This document shows, piece after piece, positions 5,483 to 12,322 of a stretch of DNA of 13,499 nucleotides; within the stretch, counting starts at the first letter, position 1; each line of letters begins with the position of its first letter. Made by a program: the position numbers and the translations under genes. The stretch is from an uncultured Christensenellaceae bacterium (GTDB taxonomy: Bacteria; Bacillota; Clostridia; Christensenellales; UBA1242), in assembly GCA_910587225.1 (NCBI GenBank), contig CAJULT010000016.1:1-13499 (forward strand), in the 5' to 3' direction. The notes beneath the pieces were generated by a model, which saw only the letters and a list, made by a program, of their open reading frames with translations, was not told where the DNA came from and made no database searches.

Positions 5483-6965
5483 TTATGCTTTAATTGAACT
5501 GAATGAGAGAGAGCTTAAACTTTCGCTTTTTCAGTCTATAAACGGAAAATATAGGCTACTTGAAGAGAGAAGTCAACCTTTCAAACTTGGCGAAGAAATT
5601 TGTCAGGAAGAGCTTTTGCGTCCGAAAACTAAACAAGACCTTGTAGAAGTGCTTAAAATTTATCGCAGAATGATTGAAATATATAAAGTGGAAAAGATTT
5701 TTGCGGTAGCATCCAACATCTTGTGCAAGGCAAGAAACTACCATGGTTTTATTGATGAAATTTACAATAATACTGGCATTAGCATGGAAATCCTTAGCGA
5801 TGACGATGTGATTAAGTATGTCTATGATTCCACCGTTGCTTCTGTCGACTACTCAAAAGGTTATTTAATAAATATTGGTGCTTATTCAACCAACTTTGTA
5901 AAATATAATCGCCGCACAATACTTGCAAGCTATACAATTCCTGTTGGGGCATGCAAGGTAAGCGAAGATGACGCTTCTTACTCGATTGACCAACTTTGCG
6001 AAATTGCAACCAAGCATATTGAGGGGATTGACTTAGTTTCTTCTATTGAGGAAGAGGCTGCATTTGTTGGTTCTGGTAAGGCATTCATTTCCTTTGGTCA
6101 CATTGCAAAGAAGATTGCGCGTTACCCACTCGATTTAGACAACAACTATGTTGTAAGCAAAGAAGTTATGGATAAGACCTGTGACTTCATCAAAGGCGTA
6201 GAACTTGATAGATTAAAGAAAATTAAAGGCATTGAAGAGGCTGAGGCGGCTTGCATTGCAAATGAACTTGCAATTATAAAAGCATTTTACAATGTGCTTG
6301 GCGCAAAAGAGGTTACTGTCACTACTGCTAGTGTTCGCGATGGTATCATGCATGCAAATGTGGCACTTCCTTCACAGGAGAAATTTAACGACCTTTTAAA
6401 CAATTCGCTTGAATCTTATATTGCATTCCACAAAAACGATCATTCAATAAATGCAAATGTTTATTCAATGGCACTGATTTTGTTTAAGCAACTTAAAGTT
6501 ATGCATAAACTTCCTAGATATTATGTTAAACCACTTAGAATTGCAGCTATGCTGTATGATAGTGGAAAAATTATCAATATTGACGACTATATGAAACATG
6601 GCTTTGAGGCAATCTTGTATAGTGGAATCGCAGGTGCTTCACATAGAGAGCTTCTTATTGCAGCATTTACCTGCGTTTGTCAAGACCTTGACAATTTCTC
6701 ACTTGCTGAATGGACAAAGTATAAAGATATTCTTACCGAAGAAGACCTTGACGCTGTACGAAAAATGGGCGTTATTGTAAAACTTGCTGATGCTCTCAAT
6801 GCATCTAAAAAGCCGATTATCACAGATATCATTTGTGATATTTTGGGCGATTCTATCATCATGAAAACGGTAGTTGAAGGTGACGCATCCTTTGAAATTA
6901 TGGAAGGAATGAAGGTCGCTGTTGACTATAAGAGGGTGTTTAAGAAGAGTCTGCAAATAATTTAG
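5475..6965 (+). CDS. Ppx/GppA-like protein (actin-fold plus HD-like domain), active site apparently degenerate
   Basis: This 496-residue protein has the layout of exopolyphosphatase/pppGpp phosphatases: an ASKHA domain (about 1-300) and a helical HD-like domain (about 320-496). Landmarks that align are VASNILCKARN (78-88; family V-A-T-S-A-x-R-x-A-x-N), IPVGA (155-159), the VTTASVRDGIM segment (281-292) and LADALNAS (437-444). Key motifs have drifted. The first phosphate loop is IELNERELK instead of a D-x-G-S-N-S type, and the second is NIGAYSTN (133-140) instead of DIGGGSTE. The family's catalytic Glu region reads SDDDVIK, and the HD motif is YDSGK (361-365) with the His replaced. It is therefore probably a pseudoenzyme that binds a ligand or partner; this is inference. 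It starts at GTG 5475, inside the ferredoxin gene, after GAGGTG (5465-5470). The HtrA-like gene follows 8 bases later. Confidence 0.8.
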   Translation: MVNYALIELNERELKLSLFQSINGKYRLLEERSQPFKLGEEICQEELLRPKTKQDLVEVLKIYRRMIEIYKVEKIFAVASNILCKARNYHGFIDEIYNNTGISMEILSDDDVIKYVYDSTVASVDYSKGYLINIGAYSTNFVKYNRRTILASYTIPVGACKVSEDDASYSIDQLCEIATKHIEGIDLVSSIEEEAAFVGSGKAFISFGHIAKKIARYPLDLDNNYVVSKEVMDKTCDFIKGVELDRLKKIKGIEEAEAACIANELAIIKAFYNVLGAKEVTVTTASVRDGIMHANVALPSQEKFNDLLNNSLESYIAFHKNDHSINANVYSMALILFKQLKVMHKLPRYYVKPLRIAAMLYDSGKIINIDDYMKHGFEAILYSGIAGASHRELLIAAFTCVCQDLDNFSLAEWTKYKDILTEEDLDAVRKMGVIVKLADALNASKKPIITDIICDILGDSIIMKTVVEGDASFEIMEGMKVAVDYKRVFKKSLQII

Positions 6966-6973
6966 GGGGAATA

Positions 6974-8359
6974 ATGAAAAAAAATTATTTTTCAATTATA
7001 ATGACCCTTGTCCTAGTTTTGAGTGTGTCCTTTGGTGCGTACTACCTCATAAACAACTGGGATAATCTTTTTAAGACTTATTCTGATAGTTATTGCATCA
7101 CCGATAGGGTGACTGAGGGCATGACGCCTAATAAAATCGCAAAACTTTATAACGAGGCATGCGTGAGTGTGGTTGTTAAGTCAACTCCGCCCACCCGTGC
7201 TTATACAAATCAAAGCCTTGGCAGCGGCGTTTGTATAGCTGCTAAAGGTTATCAGACAGAAGGTGGTTATCAGGCAAATAAAGGCAGTTATTTTGTAACC
7301 AACTACCATGTAGTAGAACAGGCAGTAAGTCCGCTTTATTCAAATTATACAAGCCAGATAAAAATACAACTTTTCAATGAAGACAGCTATCATGATGCTA
7401 GGGTTTTGTGGTCAAACAGTTTTCTTGATGTTGCAATTTTGTATTGTGATGATGACCTAGACATCGGCTGGATAACCATGAAAGATAGGGTTTATGCTTG
7501 CGCTGAGGAAGATAAGCTTTGCTATGATGACGTGTTTGTACTTGGAAATCCGCTTGATATAGATTATAAAGGCACACTTTCAATAGGTTACGTTTCAAAT
7601 AATAACTTTAAACTTGCCGAAGGTATGGTTGACGAGCTTTATATGTACAGCGAAGGTGGTTCTACTAAATATGTTACCGACCCTAATATATACCTCTCAA
7701 CTTCAAACTTTGACAAGGTGGAAGTACTTGGCAATATTTATGAAGACATTGTTATGATGAATTGCGACATTACAAATGGTAATTCTGGCGGGGGAGTGTT
7801 TGATGAAAATGGTTACCTTGTTGGGCTTGCTACATTAGGGCTTAACTATACTGCTTCTAATACAATGGCGATAAATTTCTTTGTGCCAATATATTCTGCT
7901 CAGCTAGTACTTGATAAACTCATTTTGTCGAATGAGGGACAGGGCAACCAAACAATCTATGAAATGAGCAGCCTTGGCTTTGTTGGATTTGACGCTAATG
8001 AAGCAAATGTGGCAGCATACAAGTATGTTGATAACAAAATCACAGATAGACTTATAAGCTACAATGGTACGCTTAGTTACTATTACAACGGAAAATTTTA
8101 CAAAGCACTTGACTATTCAGATGACTTTAAATTTGATGGTGACGGAGTATATATTCTTGAAAATTATGGGGCAAATGCTGGCTTCCGTGAAGGATACTCA
8201 ATTACTGCTGTGGATAAAAATGACCCGTCAGCACGGGTGCAAATCAATACTCGAAATGACCTAATATATTTCCTACTCGGATGTAATAGCGGAGAAACAG
8301 TTAATGTAACGATTACTAGCAAACTTGGTTTTAGTCAAGGGGTTACGATAAGACTTTAA
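6974..8359 (+). CDS. Membrane-anchored HtrA/DegP-like serine protease with PDZ domain
   Basis: This 461-residue protein starts at ATG 6974, four bases after AGGGGG (6964-6969). Residues 7-27 are an uncleaved signal-anchor helix, so the rest lies outside the cell membrane. The trypsin-like domain (about 60-315) has a complete catalytic triad: His112 in TNYHVVE, Asp152 in SFLDVAIL and Ser271 in NGNSGGG. The C-terminal 75 residues (about 387-461) fit a PDZ domain: GVYILE, a REGYSI turn, NDLIYFL and a closing beta strand. HtrA proteins degrade or sense misfolded envelope proteins. Differences from typical HtrA are a long insert at about 211-258 between the beta strands before the active serine, a 40-residue linker with an NGKFYKALDY segment before the PDZ, and eight cysteines, many for an exported Gram-positive protein. 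It is third in the operon; the next gene's ribosome site overlaps its stop codon. Confidence 0.9.
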   Translation: MKKNYFSIIMTLVLVLSVSFGAYYLINNWDNLFKTYSDSYCITDRVTEGMTPNKIAKLYNEACVSVVVKSTPPTRAYTNQSLGSGVCIAAKGYQTEGGYQANKGSYFVTNYHVVEQAVSPLYSNYTSQIKIQLFNEDSYHDARVLWSNSFLDVAILYCDDDLDIGWITMKDRVYACAEEDKLCYDDVFVLGNPLDIDYKGTLSIGYVSNNNFKLAEGMVDELYMYSEGGSTKYVTDPNIYLSTSNFDKVEVLGNIYEDIVMMNCDITNGNSGGGVFDENGYLVGLATLGLNYTASNTMAINFFVPIYSAQLVLDKLILSNEGQGNQTIYEMSSLGFVGFDANEANVAAYKYVDNKITDRLISYNGTLSYYYNGKFYKALDYSDDFKFDGDGVYILENYGANAGFREGYSITAVDKNDPSARVQINTRNDLIYFLLGCNSGETVNVTITSKLGFSQGVTIRL

Positions 8360-8371
8360 GGAGGAACTAAA

Positions 8372-9367
8372 GTGAAATATAAGTATGCGATAGAAATGGG
8401 TGGTGCGTACACAAAAATTTATGTTAAAGATTGCGGGCTTGCACTTTGTGAGTCTACATTAGTTGCGGCTAAACCTACAGTAGATGGCTATAAGGTGATT
8501 GGACTTGGAGATGAAGCTAAAAACCTTATGGGAAAAACTAACGAGGACGTTGAAGTTTTTAGCCCTGTTTCAAATGGTATAATTGAAAATTATGAATATT
8601 GCCAAAGGCTGCTTGAATACTTTTTCAAGAAGGTGGAGTATCGTCGCCGCGAAAATGTTATGGTGCTTATCAACTGCGGGCTTAGCGACGGCGATAAGCG
8701 TCAATATTTGAACCTTCTTCATAGTATTGGATTTAAGGAAGTTGTGCTTGTGCCAACCGTACTTTGCACCTGCCTTGGCGCTGGAAAAAATATTTCAAGC
8801 ACAAAAATAACCATGGTAGTCAACATGGGCGGAGCTAATACAGATATCGCAGTTGTGAATATGAACAGCATTATTAAGGGTGCAACGCTTGGCATTGGCG
8901 GTAGGGCAATGGATAGCGCAATATCACGAAGTATAGCTTATAACAATGGAATAGTAATAGGACTTGGAATGGCACAAACTCTTAAAAATGAGGTGGGAAG
9001 CCTGTTTGCCAATGATACGCTTAACATGGAAGTTACAGGCGTGGATGTTGAAACCAAAATTCCAAGAGGATATATTATCACTTCTTCCGACCTTTATCCT
9101 ATTTTAGTACCTTTCTTCCATGAAATATTGCAAGCAATTGAGGTGACAATTACCTCTCTTCCTCCTGAAATTTCAACCGACATTATCAATAACGGAGTTC
9201 TTTTTGCTGGCGGGCTTAGTCAAATTGCAGGTTTTGCACAATTTTTGAAGAAAAATTTCCGCTTCCCTTATACAATTGCAGCGGATGCTGAAAATGTATC
9301 AATTTTGGGCGCAGGAAAGCTTTTGGATGATGAAGAATTAATTAAGAAAATAACTGAAAACTTCTAA
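8372..9367 (+). CDS. Divergent MreB/Mbl-like actin homologue
   Basis: This 331-residue cytoplasmic protein starts at GTG 8372, seven bases after AAGGAGG (8358-8364), which overlaps the previous stop. The length matches MreB (about 330-345). MreB-specific motifs are visible: NNGIVIGLGMAQTLKNEVGS (191-210; family N-L-x-IG-x-x-TAE-x-IK-x-x-IG), IEVTITSLPPEISTDI (256-271; family TPPEL-x-x-DI) and the adenosine loop GVLFAGGLSQIAGF (275-288). MreB forms membrane-bound filaments that guide wall synthesis. The nucleotide motifs are altered: phosphate 1 is EMGGAYT (8-14) instead of DLGTANT, and phosphate 2 is NMGGANTD (151-158) instead of DIGGGTTE, so both leading Asp residues are replaced. It may bind nucleotide weakly or not hydrolyse it. 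It does not sit with mreC/mreD, so it is probably a specialised paralogue. It is the last gene of the operon, and its stop codon forms the left edge of the terminator. Confidence 0.85.
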   Translation: MKYKYAIEMGGAYTKIYVKDCGLALCESTLVAAKPTVDGYKVIGLGDEAKNLMGKTNEDVEVFSPVSNGIIENYEYCQRLLEYFFKKVEYRRRENVMVLINCGLSDGDKRQYLNLLHSIGFKEVVLVPTVLCTCLGAGKNISSTKITMVVNMGGANTDIAVVNMNSIIKGATLGIGGRAMDSAISRSIAYNNGIVIGLGMAQTLKNEVGSLFANDTLNMEVTGVDVETKIPRGYIITSSDLYPILVPFFHEILQAIEVTITSLPPEISTDIINNGVLFAGGLSQIAGFAQFLKKNFRFPYTIAADAENVSILGAGKLLDDEELIKKITENF

Positions 9368-9394
9368 AAAGAGCATTGTAAATGCTCTTTTTTT
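9366..9394 (+). terminator. Terminator of the ferredoxin-Ppx-HtrA-MreB operon
   Basis: AAAAAGAGCATT (9366-9377), loop GTA and AATGCTCTTTTTT (9381-9393) make a perfect stem of 12 base pairs, and the T run continues to 9394. It begins within the stop codon of the MreB-like gene and separates that operon from minDE. Confidence 0.9.
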
Positions 9395-9456
9395 ATTGTC
9401 AAAAGTAGTTATATCTATAATGCACCAAAAGTTGACACATTTATATATTAATCACC

Positions 9457-9485
9457 TTTACAGACTTTTTAATTAATTTTAAACT
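9457..9485 (+). promoter_or_regulatory. Putative promoter of minDE
   Basis: TTTACA (9457-9462) and TAAACT (9480-9485) are 17 bases apart. Transcription would start near 9492, right at the TAGGAG ribosome site (9491-9496), so the leader would be very short. A TTGACA at 9432-9437 lacks a well-spaced -10 box. Confidence 0.5.
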
Positions 9486-9504
9486 TGCAGTAGGAGTTAA
9501 TTTT

Positions 9505-10296
9505 ATGGCAAGAAAAATTGTTCTGACAAGTGGTAAAGGTGGGGTTGGAAAAACCACTGTTTGCGCCAATCTCGGTGCAAACCTTGCAAAACTTGGTTTT
9601 CGTGTGGTACTTGTTGATGTAGACATCGGACTTAACAATCTTGACGTAGTAATGGGTGTCGAAAATCAGGTCATATTTGACATAAGTGACATTATAATGG
9701 GAAAATGCCGAGCGAAACAGGCTCTTGTACAAGATAAGAACATATCTTCTTTGTACGTTCTCCCATCCTCGCACGCCTATGGTCAAACGCGTATACTAGG
9801 CGAACATATTAAGAATGTAATTGACCTATTAGATTCTAGTTTTGACTATATCTTGATAGATTGTCCAGCTGGCGTTGAGGCGGGGTTTCATCGTGCTGTT
9901 TTTTCTGCCAATGAGGCTATCATTGTGGTTACCCCACATCTAAGCAGTATTAAGGATGCAGACAAGGTTGCCTCGCTGCTTGGTGAATATGATATTCAAA
10001 GTAAAGGGCTTGTTATTAACCGCATGAGAGGGGATCTGCTTTTAAGCGGAGAGCTTATGAATATTGACAATATTGTTCGCTCGCTCGGACTTCCGCTACT
10101 CGGGGTTATTCCAGAGGATGATGCAATCAGCTCATCATGTTCGGTTGGTGGCTATATGAAATCGGTTGAAAGTGCAAGGGCGTTTACACTCTTGTGTGAG
10201 AATATTCATAACGGCTCTAAGAAAATCTTTGACTGCACATATAAATATCGAGGATTGTTTGGTTATCTAAAACGCAATATTAAAAAGAGGGTATAA
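9505..10296 (+). CDS. minD: Septum site-determining ATPase MinD
   Basis: This 263-residue protein starts at ATG 9505, eight bases after TAGGAG. MinD is a ParA-type ATPase that binds the membrane as an ATP dimer and helps place the division site. Visible features are the deviant Walker A motif GKGGVGKTT (10-18, with the signature Lys11), the VDVDIGLNNLDVVMG segment (37-51) with Asp40, the LIDCPAG Walker B region (117-123) and VINRMRGD (170-177). The C-terminus (about 247-263, YKYRGLFGYLKRNIKKRV region) alternates hydrophobic and basic residues and should form the amphipathic membrane-targeting helix, as in other MinD proteins. Length agrees with the family (about 260-270). minE follows after two bases. 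minC, which MinD normally recruits to block FtsZ, is not next to it in this window; the gene before is the MreB-like operon, closed by a terminator. Confidence 0.97.
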   Translation: MARKIVLTSGKGGVGKTTVCANLGANLAKLGFRVVLVDVDIGLNNLDVVMGVENQVIFDISDIIMGKCRAKQALVQDKNISSLYVLPSSHAYGQTRILGEHIKNVIDLLDSSFDYILIDCPAGVEAGFHRAVFSANEAIIVVTPHLSSIKDADKVASLLGEYDIQSKGLVINRMRGDLLLSGELMNIDNIVRSLGLPLLGVIPEDDAISSSCSVGGYMKSVESARAFTLLCENIHNGSKKIFDCTYKYRGLFGYLKRNIKKRV

Positions 10297-10298
10297 GT

Positions 10299-10535
10299 AT
10301 GAACTATCAAATAATGGAAAATCGTTTGGCATCTGTTTTGCAACGCAATCGCGACATGGATCCGCAGCATATATGTGAAGTTTTAAAGGGGGAGCTTTCT
10401 CCAATAATTAGAAGTTTTATTGATTTAGAGGGAGATATAAAAGTTCGCTACCGCGAAGAAGATAAACGAATGCATTTTTGGGTGGAAATGGAGGCGTTAA
10501 GATTTAGACCATGTGGATATCTGCCAAAAAGGTGA
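10299..10535 (+). CDS. minE: MinE-like topological specificity factor, short N-terminus
   Basis: This 78-residue protein starts at ATG 10299, with AGAGGG at 10286-10291 and two bases after the minD stop. MinE stimulates MinD ATPase and drives it off the membrane. From residue 8 it aligns with E. coli MinE without large gaps: NRLASVLQRNRDMDP corresponds to ERLQIIVAERR plus the linker, EVLKGELSPIIRSFIDLEGDIKVRY corresponds to the [25 protein letters not shown] region, and a final beta strand (HFWVEMEALRF) follows. The call also rests on its position behind minD. Sequence identity is low and the family's N-terminal membrane-binding segment (about 10 residues) is missing; minD ends just upstream, so no longer start is available. 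The tail (RPCGYLPKR) is basic and unlike typical MinE. The stop codon lies at the start of a terminator hairpin. Confidence 0.85.
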   Translation: MNYQIMENRLASVLQRNRDMDPQHICEVLKGELSPIIRSFIDLEGDIKVRYREEDKRMHFWVEMEALRFRPCGYLPKR

Positions 10536-10556
10536 CAGGCGTCGCCTGTTTTTGTC
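10535..10556 (+). terminator. Terminator of minDE
   Basis: ACAGGC (10535-10540), loop GTC, GCCTGT (10544-10549) and a T run follow at once; the first base of the stem is the last base of the minE stop codon. The stem is short (six base pairs, seven with a G-T pair) but followed by TTTT. Confidence 0.7.
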
Positions 10557-10575
10557 ATTGACAAATGTAATAAAT

Positions 10576-10603
10576 AAAAAAGACAGGCATTGCCTGTTTT
10601 TTT
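10576..10603. terminator. Bidirectional terminator between minE and the DegV gene
   Basis: ACAGGC (10583-10588), loop ATT and GCCTGT (10592-10597) form a stem flanked by A and T runs that can extend it. The stem is the same six bases as the preceding terminator, with a different loop. Its symmetry suits both the minDE transcript and the minus-strand DegV transcript ending at 10627. Confidence 0.8.
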
Positions 10604-10626
10604 AATGGCGTGTCCGCGTAAAAATC

Positions 10627-11466
10627 CTAGTTGTCGCCTGCGAAATATACAAATCCATATACTCCCGGCCCAACATGAGTTGCCATGACATAAGTAAGTT
10701 CATCATAAATAATTTGGCTTTCTTTTTCATAACCGAATTTTTCCACCATACTTGTAAGGGCAGGTAGGTTGCGTGAGTGAATTGCATATAAAGGATAACT
10801 GCGGTCACGCAATGCAACTTTTTCATTTACAAACTGTTCTGCTTTTGGAGTGCCTACAACTTTTGCGACATTTGTTACCTTACCTTCAACGATGCTGACA
10901 ATAGGTTTAACTTTTAGCATACTTCCGACTACTGCACTAGCTGCTGAAAGTCTGCCGCTAGCTTTCAAATATTTAAGGTCGCTAAAGATTGCATATAGGC
11001 GTACTTTATCACGAAGACGATAGAACTCGCTAATGACTTCTTCCGGCTGAGCTTTTGGGTTTTTGTCAATGAATTTGCACAGCTCGCAGATGATAGCACC
11101 TTGCGCTACTGTTGTTACATTTGTAGTATCAATAAATACATTTTTCATGCCTAGGTTTTCGGCAGCCATTTGTGCTTGCAGTTTTGTAGGACTCATATCC
11201 ATTGAAATAAGTAGGGTGATTACAAACACATCTTCCTTATTTAAATAGTCCTTATAAAATTGTTCAAACTTGTAGGAGTTTGGCATTGAAGTTTTAGGCA
11301 TAACAGGGCTAGTGGTTACCCGATTATAAAACTCATCATTTGGCAAGCCCTCAGGGAAGAGTTCATCGCCAAAGCGAAGTTCGATCGGAATTATATGAAT
11401 ATCATATTTATCCAAAAATTCTTTTGGTACATCAACCGAAGCATCTGCTGCAAAAACATATTTCAT
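10627..11466 (-). CDS. DegV family fatty-acid-binding protein (FakB-like)
   Basis: This 279-residue protein begins at ATG 11466, eight bases after AAGGAGA on the minus strand. DegV/FakB proteins bind a single fatty acid and present it to the kinase FakA for entry into phospholipid synthesis. Family landmarks are the N-terminal VFAADASVDVP (4-14; usual form I-x-T-D-S-x-x-D-L), PKTSMPNSYKFEQFYKDY (57-74), FIDTTNV (111-117), FSDLKYLKASGRLS (161-174; usual form L-x-YLKKGGRIS), MLKVKPI (183-189) and THVGPGVYGF (263-272). The length matches the family. The segment usually reading I-S-S-x-LSGTYQS is SMDMSPTKLQAQ here, and the conserved Arg after the KPI strand is replaced (AKVVGTPKA), so its lipid preference may differ. 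No fakA is visible in this window. It is a single gene with its own promoter, convergent with minDE. Confidence 0.94.
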   Translation of the reverse strand: MKYVFAADASVDVPKEFLDKYDIHIIPIELRFGDELFPEGLPNDEFYNRVTTSPVMPKTSMPNSYKFEQFYKDYLNKEDVFVITLLISMDMSPTKLQAQMAAENLGMKNVFIDTTNVTTVAQGAIICELCKFIDKNPKAQPEEVISEFYRLRDKVRLYAIFSDLKYLKASGRLSAASAVVGSMLKVKPIVSIVEGKVTNVAKVVGTPKAEQFVNEKVALRDRSYPLYAIHSRNLPALTSMVEKFGYEKESQIIYDELTYVMATHVGPGVYGFVYFAGDN

Positions 11467-11486
11467 AAGTAGTATCTCCTTAATTT

Positions 11487-11515
11487 ATTATAACAAAGTT
11501 TAACTACTCAACCAA
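11487..11515 (-). promoter_or_regulatory. Promoter of the DegV-family gene
   Basis: Read on the minus strand, TTGGTT (11515-11510) and a perfect TATAAT (11492-11487) are 17 bases apart. Transcription would start about 15 bases before the ATG, leaving a short leader with the AAGGAGA ribosome site. Confidence 0.75.
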
Positions 11516-11571
11516 ATAAATTTTATATAAAATCAAAGTTTTTTTAAATGGTTATAGAGGAGCTTAATTAA

Positions 11572-11601
11572 TTGACAGTTGTAAGTTTTTTGTGTTAATA
11601 T
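11572..11601 (+). promoter_or_regulatory. Promoter of the unknown membrane-protein gene
   Basis: A perfect TTGACA at 11572-11577 is followed after 18 bases by TAATAT (11596-11601), with TGT immediately before it as an extended -10 element. A start site near 11608 gives a leader of about 25 bases to the ATG at 11633. Confidence 0.75.
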
Positions 11602-11632
11602 GTAGAATATTAAGAGAAAATTGGAGAAATTT

Positions 11633-12292
11633 ATGATAAAAAATGAAAAATATTCTTTATGGAACAGGCAAATTTCAAACAAGGATATTATAAGATTTTG
11701 TCAGATTTTTGAAGATAAAAAGCAGCCTTACACCTGCGAAGTTTTGCTGCAAGCTGGGCCAAAATATACATATTTTTACAATCATGAAACAAAAGAAGCT
11801 AATCCTTTTAAAGAAGATTATTTCAGCAGTAAATCGGTAGACTCGATAAAAATCGAATCCAAGTTTTGCAAGCTTGTGTACGGGGAGAAATGCTGCGAAG
11901 TTATGTTTGAGGGTGATGAGGATGATGTACTTTATCAATACTTCTTCACCAAAATAGACGGATGGTTTTCTGACTTAAAAAAATTAAAAAGACTAAAAAT
12001 GGTAACGACAGCTGACTGTATAATCACTATTTTTTATCTGATGATTTTGGTTGTTGGATTTACTGTGGGTTATGGTTTTTTAAGTAACTACATTAATAAT
12101 AATATGCTTTCAACTGTTCTTTCTTCGGTGTTTTTAGGACTGTGTTTTTTTGTTTCGATCATGCTTTATGTTTCAGGTTTTCCTCCTTATGAAATCAAAA
12201 TTGGACGCTGCACCTATAAGAAATATCAACAAGCGTTTTATTCTGTATTTTCACTTTGCATTTTGCCAATACTTCTTGGTTTGTTTGTGTAA
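11633..12292 (+). CDS. Unrecognised membrane protein with three predicted helices
   Basis: This 219-residue protein is of no family I can name. The ATG at 11633 is preferred because GGAGAAA (11623-11629) lies just before it; a TTG at 11621 in the same frame would use the ribosome site as coding sequence. Residues 1-122 form a soluble, mixed-charge domain rich in aromatic residues (YTYFYN, YQYFFTKIDGWF), with six cysteines that do not form a clear metal motif (Cys88 and Cys89 are adjacent). Hydrophobic helices follow at about 126-150, 158-182 and 203-219, with a short FPPYEIKIGR loop between the second and third. There is no signal peptide, so the N-terminal domain probably faces the cytoplasm. 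The gene has a strong promoter of its own and is followed by a weak hairpin before murC. Its aromatic-rich, irregular composition is typical of lineage-specific genes. Confidence 0.8.
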   Translation: MIKNEKYSLWNRQISNKDIIRFCQIFEDKKQPYTCEVLLQAGPKYTYFYNHETKEANPFKEDYFSSKSVDSIKIESKFCKLVYGEKCCEVMFEGDEDDVLYQYFFTKIDGWFSDLKKLKRLKMVTTADCIITIFYLMILVVGFTVGYGFLSNYINNNMLSTVLSSVFLGLCFFVSIMLYVSGFPPYEIKIGRCTYKKYQQAFYSVFSLCILPILLGLFV

Positions 12293-12294
12293 AA

Positions 12295-12322
12295 CAAAAA
12301 CTTAACGATTTAAGTGTTTTTG
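12295..12322 (+). terminator. Weak hairpin between the membrane-protein gene and murC
   Basis: CTTAA (12301-12305), loop CGAT and TTAAG (12310-12314) can be extended by CAAAAA (12295-12300) with TTTTTG (12317-12322) across a two-base bulge (TG). It is AT-rich and has no clean T run beyond the stem, so termination is likely partial. Confidence 0.4.

Noticed and set aside
9420..9450. TTGACA at 9432 and CACCAAAAG at 9423 as another promoter or repeat copy
   Set aside because: No -10 box lies at a proper distance, and the CACCAAAA match is too short to count as a copy of the 863/1036 repeat.
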